NCBI GenBank assembly: GCA_900544965.1
Contig: UQXE01000046.1
Span: forward strand, 1-11,135
Source: an uncultured Eubacteriales bacterium
GTDB lineage: Bacteria > Bacillota > Clostridia > Christensenellales > CAG-138
Direction of reading: 5' to 3'
Length of the DNA stretch: 11,135 nucleotides
Below the pieces are notes generated by a model. It was not told where the DNA came from. It saw nothing but the letters and a program-made list of their open reading frames with translations, and ran no database searches. Positions 1 to 6,607 of the stretch are shown in pieces; position 1 is the first letter of the stretch, and each line of letters begins with the position of its first letter. A program made the translations under genes and the position numbers.

Positions 1-13
1 ATCCGTTTTTTGA

Positions 14-28
14 ACCGCCTATGGCGGT
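14..28. repeat. Short perfect hairpin ACCGCC-TAT-GGCGGT
   Basis: A 6-bp stem with a 3-base loop, flanked by the weaker outer pair GAACC (12-16) and GGTTC (33-37). The T-run (6-11) lies before the hairpin on the plus strand, so this is not a plus-strand terminator. Read on the minus strand the hairpin is followed by A residues, so it is not a terminator there either. The CCTATGG core is the complement of the CCATAGG core in the neighbouring repeat at 59-112, so it may be a related remnant. That link is weak. Confidence 0.4.
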
Positions 29-58
29 AATAGGTTCTAAGCCGCCGGAGGCAAATGC

Positions 59-112
59 GGCCATAGGCCTTTCGCTAAGCGCTGTACAGCACTTAGCGAG
101 TTTAACCCACAT
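59..112 (+). repeat. Single dispersed copy of the palindromic repeat family
   Basis: This copy has the same layout as the tandem units at 10786-11135: GGCCATAGGCCTTTCGC, then a 28-bp palindrome (72-99) centred on GCTGTACAGC, then a tail resembling TTTAACCCAC. Its stem reads CGCTAAG/CTTAGCG where the array has CGCCAAG/CTTGGCG, so both arms changed together and pairing is kept. One pair, C80/A91, is mismatched in this copy. It has the same orientation as the array at the right edge and lies just upstream of a predicted promoter. The function is unknown. It may be a REP-like or MITE-like dispersed element. Confidence 0.85.
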
Positions 113-118
113 TAGAAT

Positions 119-147
119 TTGCCGATTTTTGATTTATGGTTTATAAT
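119..147 (+). promoter_or_regulatory. Predicted sigma-A promoter for the lysozyme gene
   Basis: The -35 box TTGCCG (119-124) and a perfect -10 box TATAAT (142-147) are separated by 17 bases. The predicted start near 154 leaves a leader of about 108 bases before the lysozyme start. The promoter begins a few bases after the palindromic repeat, so that repeat is probably not in the transcript. Confidence 0.6.
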
Positions 148-261
148 GTAAAATGAGTTGCTTTAATCAACCATACTGTTGTTTTTTACATCTATTACCA
201 TTAGGAGCTTGAAGCGCCGCAGGGTATAAGCGCCTATGAAGCTTCGGATTCGGGAGCGGCA

Positions 262-1005
262 ATGATGAACGGACGTAAGCTAAAGATAACCTTCATAATA
301 TTTGCGTTATCGGCGTTTATATTAGCGCTGCTCTTCGCAGGCCGGCTTATCCGGCTAAATACGCCCTCCAGGAAGGACTATCCGGTGAAGGGTGTGGACG
401 TTTCCGCGCACCAGGGCAGGATAGACTGGCAGATACTGGCCGGTGAGGACATAGATTTTGCGTTTATAAAGGCGACGGAAGGAAGCGGCTTTGAGGACAG
501 GCGCTATTGTGAAAACATAGATCAGGCGCTGCAAACGGATCTGCGCGTAGGGTCATATCACTTCTTCAGCTTTGAAAGCCCAGGGCTTTCGCAGGCCGAG
601 CACTTCATCAGCGTCGTTAAAGCTCATGAAAGCATGCTTCCTCCCGTTGTTGACCTTGAGTTTTACGGCGAATTCTTCAGCTCGCCTCCCGAAAGGGCTT
701 ATGTCGAGCGCGAATTGGCCGCAATGCTTCAGGCGCTTGAGTCGCATTATGAGATGAAACCCATCATTTACGTTACCCAGAGAGCTTACAAGGCGTATAT
801 TGAAGGCGGATTTGAGACTTACGATATATGGATACGCAACGTTTATTTCAAGCCCAGCCTCAGCGAAAACAGGGACTGGACATTCTGGCAGTATACGGAC
901 AGGGCTGAGCTCAACGGATATGACGGCGGCGAACGCTTCATTGACCTCAATGTGTTTAACGGGGGGCGCGAAGAGTTTTACCAATATTGCAGCGGTTCCC
1001 GTTGA
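262..1005 (+). CDS. Membrane-anchored GH25 lysozyme (N-acetylmuramidase)
   Basis: The product is a 247-residue predicted muramidase that cuts the beta-1,4 bond between MurNAc and GlcNAc in peptidoglycan. Residues 8-29 form one hydrophobic N-terminal segment after a basic start (signal anchor or signal peptide), so the enzyme should act outside the membrane. The GH25 core follows: KGVDVSAHQG (43-52) with the first conserved Asp at D46, PVVDLEF (128-134) with the acidic pair D131 and E133 in the family's DxE position, WTFWQYTD (206-213), and the terminal FIDLNVF (226-232) with D228. The length fits one catalytic domain plus an anchor, with no extra wall-binding repeats. GGGAG at 252-256 suits either ATG262 or ATG265, and the latter may be the true start. 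The frame is open back to 205 without a usable start codon. It stands alone behind its own promoter and precedes other envelope genes. Confidence 0.93.
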   Translation: MMNGRKLKITFIIFALSAFILALLFAGRLIRLNTPSRKDYPVKGVDVSAHQGRIDWQILAGEDIDFAFIKATEGSGFEDRRYCENIDQALQTDLRVGSYHFFSFESPGLSQAEHFISVVKAHESMLPPVVDLEFYGEFFSSPPERAYVERELAAMLQALESHYEMKPIIYVTQRAYKAYIEGGFETYDIWIRNVYFKPSLSENRDWTFWQYTDRAELNGYDGGERFIDLNVFNGGREEFYQYCSGSR

Positions 1006-1150
1006 TGCTTGCGGTTTTTCGGACGTGTTAAGAAGTTTTTAAATTTCAATGTCTTTTTCATTATATTTGCGTACTTTTAATCTAAAATAGGTTGCAAAGG
1101 CGACTTAAGCCCGTAATATATTAATTGTTTATTACAAATACAAATTGGTC

Positions 1151-1178
1151 TTGAATAATTAAATTTTCATGGTATAAT
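1151..1178 (+). promoter_or_regulatory. Predicted extended -10 promoter for the NHL-like/NlpC-P60 locus
   Basis: The -35-like TTGAAT (1151-1156) lies 16 bases before TATAAT (1173-1178), which is preceded by TGG (1170-1172) to give an extended -10. It sits in an A+T-rich gap between the lysozyme and the next gene. Transcription should begin near 1185, shortly before the signal-peptide frame that opens at 1228. The rest of the 1006-1227 gap shows no terminator hairpin or other gene. Confidence 0.6.
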
Positions 1179-1227
1179 ATGGTAGTCTAGATTTGTTGTA
1201 ATTGTTGATTAAGATATCTTATAAAGC

Positions 1228-1392
1228 ATGCTAAGTTTGTATTTCAGAAGAAAGGTAATAAATTTCACAAGCATAATTAAACGGGTATTCAGCCTGCTGC
1301 TATGTCTGATATTTATACTGGGCTTCTCGGCTGCGGCGACGACAGCGGCCGGCGGGGGGACGGCGCAGGAGACGTATCCCCCTACACCATAA
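1228..1392 (+). pseudogene. Signal-peptide fragment of the frameshifted NHL-like/NlpC-P60 gene
   Basis: This 54-residue frame encodes a basic N-terminus and a hydrophobic stretch (VFSLLLCLIFILGFSAA) resembling a secretion signal, then a short Gly/Thr/Pro stretch, then a stop at 1390-1392. The mature protein continues in another frame from about 1360. Adding one base in the G6 tract at 1354-1359 or the C5 tract at 1378-1382 would join the two frames. The SLLLC core resembles the leader of the lipoprotein at 3270 (ISLLLCVITLLVSGC), but no lipobox Cys is visible. ATG1228 lacks a good ribosome binding site. AGAAGAAAGG at 1246-1255 sits inside the frame, so the start is uncertain. Confidence 0.7.
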
Positions 1393-2879
1393 TACACGAC
1401 GAGATCCTAAGCATACCCGTCGGCACGGGAAACGGACAGGCGGGCTATGACATTGGCGACGTTCCGCTTCAGATCAGGGGGCCTGGCAGCTTCTATGTTG
1501 ATGAAAGCGGCTGGGTGGCAATACTCGATTCGGAAAACAACAGGATTTTACCGTATGTCAACGGGCAGTGCACAAATATGCTGGCCCTGCCAAGCGGTTA
1601 CTACGCGACAAAAATGTGCTTTGCAAACAACATATTTTATGTGCTCGACGTGCCGTCAAGCAGGGTTTGCGAGGTGCCGTTTATCATGACCCTTGACGAT
1701 CCCGACAAGGAGGCCTATGTCAAGCATGACCTCCCCGAGGGCCTGACGGGTTTAACGGTAGTGGACATGCTGATTACGCCCAACGGGCTGACTGTGGTGG
1801 ATATGGATGAGAACTACTATTATCTTACCCAGGATAACGGCTTTGTTCTTGGAGCTACCTACAGCACGTATGAAAAAACAGCCTGCGGAAACTGTGAGGA
1901 GGAGGGGCATGAGCATGAAGCTCCGATAGACCCCTCGGTCAGTATCGGCCTGGGAACCCTTGAATGGGATATAGCTCTCGACAAGAATATAAACGACCTT
2001 GCCGCGATAGATAAGGACGGTGCCAACAACCTTTACGCCGAGTACTTCGACTATGTCACGGACGTATATACCATAATGTCGGAGCGGACCGTGCGCAAGT
2101 ATGACGCAAACGGCAATGTCGTGGGATACGCGAGAATCGACGACGGACTGCATACGTACGCTGACAAGCAGTATCAGGTGATGGCGGACGGCACGGTCTA
2201 TTACATGGCCTGCTACGAGGATAAGGTATCCATTCAAAGGCTTATCTTGGGCACGACCTATGCGTCCGGAATGACCGAGCTGACCCAGCGGGCGCTGCAG
2301 ATGGACGCCGAGCTTGAGGCCATGGGGCAGGCTGACGAGGATAATCCGGAGAAGAAGCCGTCAATGATATATAATCTCCCGGTGTCACGTTCATATGTGG
2401 AATCCAGAGCAAAGAGCATGGCAAATAAGAAATGGGAATTGAAATCGTATCATAAGGATCTTGCACAGGCAGGATCGTACAGATACAAAATCAAGCTGCC
2501 TATAGAGGTAAGAAACGCAAAGCCAGGCGATATTCTAAAGGGAATACCATACTGCCGCGGCGGATTTAACGGACTGGACAACCTGGGCAGCGGCAGGTTC
2601 AGAGACTTTGACACCGCGATAAAGGCCAGGCCGGGCATTGCTGGGAACGCCAATGGAGGCGGCTGGATTTCCCCTACGGTTGGCCTGGACTGCTCTGGGT
2701 TCGTGTCCAGCGCCTGCGGGCTAAGAGAGTATTACAACACCACAAATATATCCAAGTACCTTGGACATAAATATAGTTCAAGCCAATACGACGTTGACAA
2801 AGCAAAATGGATGGATATTTACGTTAAGCCTGGATCTCATACGGTTATATTTATTAGTAAAGCGGGCCGCGACCAATAA
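1302..2879 (+). CDS. NHL-like domain + NlpC/P60-type peptidase (main open frame of a frameshifted gene)
   Basis: The longest frame of a probable secreted cell-wall endopeptidase. About residues 28-315 (counted from 1302) form a beta-rich domain whose opening GSFYVDESGWVAILDSENNR (62-81) resembles an NHL/propeller blade and matches both lipoproteins downstream. Its end, MADGTVYYMACYEDKV (294-309), matches them too. A Lys/Glu-rich connector (about 320-400) leads to an NlpC/P60 domain: AKPGDI (406-411), GLDCSGFVSSA (461-471) with predicted nucleophile C464, and GSHTVIF with predicted base H513. NlpC/P60 enzymes cleave peptide bonds in the peptidoglycan stem. The frame ends early at 2879, before the usual third polar residue, and the remainder continues in another frame. 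ATG1302 is unlikely to be the native start because the signal peptide lies upstream in another frame. With one base restored at each break, the product would be about 659 residues from 1228 to 3205. It could be a pseudogene, a phase-variable gene or a sequencing artefact. Confidence 0.78.
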   Translation: MSDIYTGLLGCGDDSGRRGDGAGDVSPYTIIHDEILSIPVGTGNGQAGYDIGDVPLQIRGPGSFYVDESGWVAILDSENNRILPYVNGQCTNMLALPSGYYATKMCFANNIFYVLDVPSSRVCEVPFIMTLDDPDKEAYVKHDLPEGLTGLTVVDMLITPNGLTVVDMDENYYYLTQDNGFVLGATYSTYEKTACGNCEEEGHEHEAPIDPSVSIGLGTLEWDIALDKNINDLAAIDKDGANNLYAEYFDYVTDVYTIMSERTVRKYDANGNVVGYARIDDGLHTYADKQYQVMADGTVYYMACYEDKVSIQRLILGTTYASGMTELTQRALQMDAELEAMGQADEDNPEKKPSMIYNLPVSRSYVESRAKSMANKKWELKSYHKDLAQAGSYRYKIKLPIEVRNAKPGDILKGIPYCRGGFNGLDNLGSGRFRDFDTAIKARPGIAGNANGGGWISPTVGLDCSGFVSSACGLREYYNTTNISKYLGHKYSSSQYDVDKAKWMDIYVKPGSHTVIFISKAGRDQ

Positions 2880-3205
2880 AAATAATAGATTCAACCACAA
2901 GCTCCGACGGCAGGGGGAACGAAGGTAAGGATATAGACAAGGTTTCAGGCAGACCTGTTTACGAGAGCTTTTTCAATGGCTATATACGCAAATCAGCTTG
3001 GCATGAGGTGCCTTTAAAATACATGCATAACAGTACAAGCCATTGGAGGCAATGCAAGTTTTATTCGCAATGCGGGCATAAATTATCTGTTGGTTCACAT
3101 GTTTGGATCAACGTGGGGAGCAGCATAAAGAAGTGCCAGACATGCGGAAGGCTTGCGGCAAGGTCCTCAGCAAATGGCGCTGGGCTTATCAACTCCGTAT
3201 CATAA
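2861..3205 (+). pseudogene. C-terminal fragment of the NlpC/P60 protein, displaced by a frameshift
   Basis: This frame has no proper start of its own but continues the peptidase. After AGRDQ at the end of the main frame, it reads IKIIDSTTSSDGRG from 2879, as expected for the strand that follows the catalytic His in NlpC/P60 domains. One extra base (for example an A after CCAA at 2873-2876) joins the frames. The tail includes YESFFNGYIRKSAW and a Cys-rich end: CKFYSQC, then GSHVWINVG, then CQTCGRL. The paired cysteines suggest a small metal-binding or disulfide module at the C-terminus. A GTG at 3008 could mimic a start, but there is no convincing ribosome binding site. Confidence 0.68.
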
Positions 3206-3257
3206 GGTTTATTAACAGACATTGCGCCGGTCGGTTTCAATCGGCAGGCGCTGAATG

Positions 3258-3264
3258 AAAGGAG
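3258..3264 (+). promoter_or_regulatory. Ribosome binding site AAAGGAG that sets the start at 3270
   Basis: AAAGGAG lies 5 bases before ATG3270. The in-frame ATG at 3255 is upstream of this site and would put KGEW before the signal peptide, so 3270 is the better start. No clear promoter is visible in 3206-3257. The lipoprotein genes may be read from the promoter at 1151-1178. Confidence 0.7.
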
Positions 3265-3269
3265 AATGG

Positions 3270-4346
3270 ATGAAGCATTTAATAAAAATTATATCACTTT
3301 TACTCTGCGTTATTACATTACTGGTTTCCGGCTGCGCTAAAGTCGAAGCCCCCACCCCCACGGGCACTATGCTCTCACAGGACATAACGCCGGCTTTGTT
3401 CACCCCATCCGAGAGGCCTACGCCCACCCCAAAACCCACCCGCACCCCCGAGCCTACGCCCGCGCCAACGGCTAACGAAGCATACCGCCTCAAGGGCGAG
3501 GTTATTGAGATAGCCAGCTTTAAAATTGGCAGCGGAAAAGACAATTTAGCGTACGATCCAAAGCCCGCACCAATGACCGTATCAGGCCCATCATCCTTTT
3601 ATGTCGACGAAAGCGGGTGGCTGGCGGTGCTGGATACATGCAACTGGCGTATAGCAATATTCGATAAGGACAGCGATGGCAAGTATAAATACAGGGAAGA
3701 GATATACTTCGAAGACGCCGAGTTAATTTTTCAGATGGAGTATATAAACGAGACCTTCTATGTGACCAATTATTACGGGGGCTCTATGTATACCGTTGAC
3801 TATGTTTATGGCGAAGATAACAGCACCAATGAGATAAGGAAATATAACTTTCCTGAGGATATGACCATGACCCCGCTTATGTGGCCGCTGGCAGACGGCG
3901 TATACCTGAGTGATTTGGATGAAGGTGACTACTGGTTTGTTGATGGAAAGTTCAAACGGCCGGAAGGCATGGAAGGACTGGTGATAGAGGACTCAAAAAC
4001 CTATGGAACAACTGTGCTCTGGGATTCAAAGACATATTATAACATCAGATTAGACGAACAAGAATGGAAATTTGAGTTTGTAGATGAAGACCCAGTATAC
4101 TACGGCATAGATAATGAACTTAACATTGTCCTTGGAGTTGATTATCATTATGAGGACGACTATGATCACAAGATTTTGGAGATACGTAAGTATGACAGGT
4201 ATTGCAATGAACTTGGATCCGTTGAATTCGTAAATTACAATAAAATAGACAGGTTCCCGTGGCAGGGCTACAGGGTTCTTCCCAGCGGAAAGATCTATTA
4301 CATGGCCTGTTATGAGGACAGGGTATGCTTCTACGAGATACGCTAG
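3270..4346 (+). CDS. Lipoprotein with stand-alone NHL-like domain (tandem copy 1)
   Basis: A 358-residue protein whose function I do not recognise. Residues 1-21 are a lipoprotein signal peptide ending in the lipobox VSGC. C22 should be lipidated, tethering the protein to the outer face of the membrane. Residues 26-68 are a Pro/Thr-rich linker (TPTPKPTRTPEPTPAPTA). The rest is a beta-rich domain beginning GPSSFYVDESGWLAVLDTCN (106-125), which resembles an NHL/beta-propeller blade, and ending LPSGKIYYMACYEDRVCFYE. The same opening and closing motifs bracket the N-terminal domain of the NlpC/P60 protein upstream, but no peptidase domain is present here. It is followed after 14 bases by a close paralogue. 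A ligand-binding, wall-binding or enzyme-modulating role is conceivable, but nothing in the sequence decides it. Confidence 0.88.
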   Translation: MKHLIKIISLLLCVITLLVSGCAKVEAPTPTGTMLSQDITPALFTPSERPTPTPKPTRTPEPTPAPTANEAYRLKGEVIEIASFKIGSGKDNLAYDPKPAPMTVSGPSSFYVDESGWLAVLDTCNWRIAIFDKDSDGKYKYREEIYFEDAELIFQMEYINETFYVTNYYGGSMYTVDYVYGEDNSTNEIRKYNFPEDMTMTPLMWPLADGVYLSDLDEGDYWFVDGKFKRPEGMEGLVIEDSKTYGTTVLWDSKTYYNIRLDEQEWKFEFVDEDPVYYGIDNELNIVLGVDYHYEDDYDHKILEIRKYDRYCNELGSVEFVNYNKIDRFPWQGYRVLPSGKIYYMACYEDRVCFYEIR

Positions 4347-4429
4347 TTAAGGAAAAGAGTATGAAACTAATGATTAAATCAATATCACCTTTACTCTGTG
4401 TGTTTACACTATTTGTGGTGGGCTGCGCT
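4312..4429 (+). repeat. Junction repeat, first copy (end of copy 1 to leader of copy 2)
   Basis: About 118 bases covering the last codons of the first lipoprotein, the 14-base gap, the ribosome binding site and the leader of the next gene. It recurs at 5394-5511 with three base differences and an offset of exactly 1082 bases. This is the signature of a tandem gene duplication by unequal crossing-over. Confidence 0.88.
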
Positions 4430-5428
4430 AAAGTCGAAGCCCCCACCCCTACGGATGTTATGCCCTCACAGGACATAACGCCGGATTTATTCACTCCGAC
4501 GGCGAAGCCTACGCCCACTCCGAAACCCACCCGCTCTCCCGAGCCTACGCCCGCGCCAACGGCTAACGAAGCATACCGCCTCAAGGGCGAGGTTGTTGAA
4601 ATAGCCAGCTTTAAAATTGGCGGCGGAAAAGACAATTTAGCGTACGATTACTATCCAACCCCTATGACCGTATCAGGCCCATCCTCGTTTTACGTCGACG
4701 AGAGCGGGTGGCTGGCGGTGCTGGATACATATAACTCAAGAATTGCAATTTTTGAAAAAAGTGACGGTGAATACAAGTACAGCGACGAGATACGCTTTGA
4801 AGACGATGGAATGATGTTTTTAATGGAGTATATAAACGGGACGTTTTATGTACTAAATTACACTGTTGACTATATGTTTACCGTTGACTATGTTTACGGC
4901 GAAGACAACAGCACCAAGGAAATAAAGAAGCATAGTTTCCCTGAGGATATGTTTATAACTCCAATTATGGAACCATTATCAGATGGAGTATACCTGACAA
5001 ATGGAGAGGAAGATTATTGGTTCGTTGATGGAGAATTTATGCCTCCAGATAATATTAAAGGCTTGTTAACATCTGAAGAAACATCCTCCCAATGGTCATA
5101 TAAAAATGAGTATAAAATTAGTTTGGACGGCCATGAATGGGAAGTATCGTTTGATGATGATATAAGCCTGTTGACGATAGGAACCGATAGAGAGCTTAAC
5201 CTGATTCTGGGGATGACAACCATTGACAAAGAAGCCGATGCATACACAATGTTAACATTAGACATATATAAGTATGACAAATATGGAAATGAATTGGGTT
5301 CTGTCAAGGCGTATGATTGTGATGATATAGACAGATTCCCATGGCAGGAAGTCCGCGTACTGCCAGACGGCAGGATATATCTTATGGCATGCCATGAGGA
5401 CAGGGTGTGCTTCTACGAGATACGCTAG
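4361..5428 (+). CDS. Lipoprotein with stand-alone NHL-like domain (tandem copy 2)
   Basis: A 355-residue paralogue of the preceding protein. ATG4361 is chosen because it follows TAAGGAAAAGAG and aligns with the neighbour's signal peptide. The same frame extends upstream into the previous gene's end, but that part is an overlap artefact. Lipobox VVGC gives C22 as the lipidated residue. The Pro/Thr linker spans about 26-68. The leader, linker and first NHL-like segment (SGPSSFYVDESGWLAVLDTY) are very close to copy 1, and so is the C-terminus (LMACHEDRVCFYEIR). The central part, roughly residues 195-305, is much more divergent, with length changes. The function is unknown. The pattern suggests a conserved scaffold with a diversified face. 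Confidence 0.88.
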   Translation: MKLMIKSISPLLCVFTLFVVGCAKVEAPTPTDVMPSQDITPDLFTPTAKPTPTPKPTRSPEPTPAPTANEAYRLKGEVVEIASFKIGGGKDNLAYDYYPTPMTVSGPSSFYVDESGWLAVLDTYNSRIAIFEKSDGEYKYSDEIRFEDDGMMFLMEYINGTFYVLNYTVDYMFTVDYVYGEDNSTKEIKKHSFPEDMFITPIMEPLSDGVYLTNGEEDYWFVDGEFMPPDNIKGLLTSEETSSQWSYKNEYKISLDGHEWEVSFDDDISLLTIGTDRELNLILGMTTIDKEADAYTMLTLDIYKYDKYGNELGSVKAYDCDDIDRFPWQEVRVLPDGRIYLMACHEDRVCFYEIR

Positions 5429-5511
5429 TTAAGGAAAAGAGTATGAAACTAATGATTAAATCAATATCACCTTTACTCTGCGTGTTTACGCTATTTGTGG
5501 TGGGCTGCGCT
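5394..5511 (+). repeat. Junction repeat, second copy (end of copy 2 to leader of the decayed copy 3)
   Basis: This is the partner of the block at 4312-4429, with three base differences. It preserves the ribosome binding site and signal peptide for a third gene that is no longer intact. Confidence 0.88.
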
Positions 5512-5579
5512 GGCGTCGCGGCCCCCGTCCCACGGATGTTATTCTCTCACAGGACGTGGCACCGGATTTAGCTGATTGA
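5443..5579 (+). pseudogene. Truncated third copy of the NHL-like lipoprotein
   Basis: ATG5443, its ribosome binding site and the full lipoprotein leader (lipobox VVGC, then AGVAAP) match copy 2. A one-base loss near CCCGTCCCACGG (5524-5535) shifts the frame and leads to a stop at 5569-5571. Read in the ancestral frame, the sequence gives TDVILSQDVAPDLAD and then a stop at 5577-5579. The whole NHL-like domain is missing. If translated, it would be a 42-residue peptide with a lipoprotein leader. It is best read as the decayed end of the tandem duplication. Confidence 0.8.
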
Positions 5580-5779
5580 ATAAGAACAGGTCGGGAAAAC
5601 AAATATGTTCCATGCGCATTGTCCAACGTTTTGAGGCTCGCAGGCGCCACGGCGATGCTAAGTGGTAAACAGCAATTCTCTGGGCAATAATTCATGTGTC
5701 CAAGGAACGATAGATAGGCACATACACAGTCAATATGATAACGCTTAGCTTGACAACGATGGGAAAACATTTACCACCG

Positions 5780-5811
5780 TTGCCGGAGGATGGCGGATTT
5801 TATGGTATAAT
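5780..5811 (+). promoter_or_regulatory. Predicted extended -10 promoter for the GNAT gene
   Basis: TGGTATAAT (5803-5811) is a perfect extended -10. A TTGCCG at 5780-5785 is 20 bases upstream, too far for an ideal -35, so recognition probably leans on the TGn. The leader would be about 35 bases. The rest of 5580-5779 shows no gene, terminator or clear repeat. Confidence 0.5.
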
Positions 5812-5852
5812 GAATATGTGCTCATATTAACCTGAAATGGAATATTACAGCT

Positions 5853-6305
5853 ATGGAAATAAGGGAATACCGAACTGAAGATTGTCCTCAACTGGCCAGA
5901 TTGTTCTATGATACGGTTCACTCTATCAACACCAGGGATTATACAAAGGAACAGGTGGATGCATGGGCTGACGGCCGCGTCGATATAGACGGGTGGAACA
6001 CCTCCTTTTTAGAGCATTACACGCTTGTGGCCGTTGATTCCGGCATTGTAGCCGGCTTTGGGGATATCGACGCTGCGGGATACCTTGACCGGCTCTATGT
6101 CCATAAGGATTATCAGGGCATGGGCGTGGCGACGATGCTCTGCGACCGCTTGGAAAGCCGCTTTTACGGGAGACGGGTTACTACCCACGCTTCAATCACC
6201 GCAAAGCCATTTTTTATAAACAGGGGATACAGCGTAATAAGCGAGCGGCAGGTTGAGCGCAGAGGGGTCTCTATGATCAACTATGAAATGGAAAAGCAAT
6301 GCTGA
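5853..6305 (+). CDS. GNAT-family N-acetyltransferase, YafP-like
   Basis: A 150-residue cytosolic acetyltransferase that should transfer acetyl from acetyl-CoA to an unknown amine substrate. It starts with MEIREYRTEDCPQLARLFYD, typical of GNAT N-termini. Motif A is YLDRLYVHKDYQGMGVATML (77-96), where QGMGVA (88-93) is the acetyl-CoA pyrophosphate-binding loop. Motif B is THASITAKPFFINRGY (111-126). These, with the HSIN and DAWA segments near 23-39, match what I recall of YafP-like proteins. The length is normal for a single GNAT domain and nothing looks truncated. No strong ribosome binding site is visible before ATG5853. It appears monocistronic and unrelated to its neighbours. Confidence 0.9.
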   Translation: MEIREYRTEDCPQLARLFYDTVHSINTRDYTKEQVDAWADGRVDIDGWNTSFLEHYTLVAVDSGIVAGFGDIDAAGYLDRLYVHKDYQGMGVATMLCDRLESRFYGRRVTTHASITAKPFFINRGYSVISERQVERRGVSMINYEMEKQC

Positions 6306-6494
6306 ATTCCGCTGGCGGAGGTGAATGTACTCTACCATTCCTTTGAAATTGCTCATATCAATTATTCTATTTAAAGTTCGCGAAATTAACCCTTTTGGTC
6401 TGCGGGCACATTATGGCCGGATTATTAAGCGCTTGCGTGCGCGGGCGTAAATTCATATGTCTGGCGCCAACTATAGCCTAAACGCACAATTCTT

Positions 6495-6525
6495 ATTTGT
6501 TTGCAAATGGTTAACAGAAATAACC
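6495..6525. promoter_or_regulatory. Two abutting inverted repeats upstream of marR-type gene
   Basis: ATTTG-TTTG-CAAAT (6495-6508) is directly followed by GGTTA-N7-TAACC (6509-6525). MarR proteins bind imperfect palindromes of about this size, often near their own promoter, so these are candidate operators. In A+T-rich DNA short inverted repeats also occur by chance. Confidence 0.4.
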
Positions 6526-6556
6526 ACTTTACTGGATAGATAATTATAGCTGCTGG

Positions 6557-6588
6557 TGTTACAATTTTTGAAATTCTAATATTGAATT
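6557..6588. promoter_or_regulatory. Possible extended -10 (TGTTACAAT) with an inverted repeat at the start site
   Basis: TGTTACAAT (6557-6565) fits an extended -10, but no good -35 lies at the right distance. AATTC-N7-GAATT (6572-6588) would fall over the transcription start. It has the same 5-7-5 layout as GGTTA-N7-TAACC upstream, which suits a repressor site. The call is tentative. Confidence 0.35.
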
Positions 6589-6607
6589 AACGAGGAGGCT
6601 GACCGTT

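Larger units (their letters stand above)
6306..6607. other. 302-base intergenic region before the MarR-ABC operon
   Basis: There is no gene here. The first 180 bases hold nothing I can assign and no terminator with a T-run after the GNAT gene. The last 115 bases are A+T-rich and hold clustered inverted repeats, a possible extended -10 and the MarR ribosome binding site GAGGAGG (6592-6598), as listed separately. Confidence 0.6.

Noticed and set aside
6..28. Intrinsic terminator at the left edge
   Set aside because: The T-run precedes the hairpin on the plus strand, and on the minus strand an A-run follows, so neither direction fits.
236..265. Nine-codon upstream frame overlapping the lysozyme start
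   Set aside because: It has no ribosome binding site and nothing to suggest translation.
3212..3544. Minus-strand frames (also 4120-4635) rich in Gly/Val
   Set aside because: They are the antisense shadow of the Pro/Thr-rich linkers of the two lipoproteins.
5486..5770. 94-codon minus-strand frame opposite the decayed lipoprotein copy
   Set aside because: It overlaps the pseudogene leader, has unusual composition and no recognisable domain, and its possible GGTGG site is too close to the start.
6373..6425. Degenerate remnant of the palindromic repeat (TTCGCGAAATTAACCC, then TATGGCCGG)
   Set aside because: Only short pieces resemble the unit and no palindromic stem is present, so a chance match is likely.
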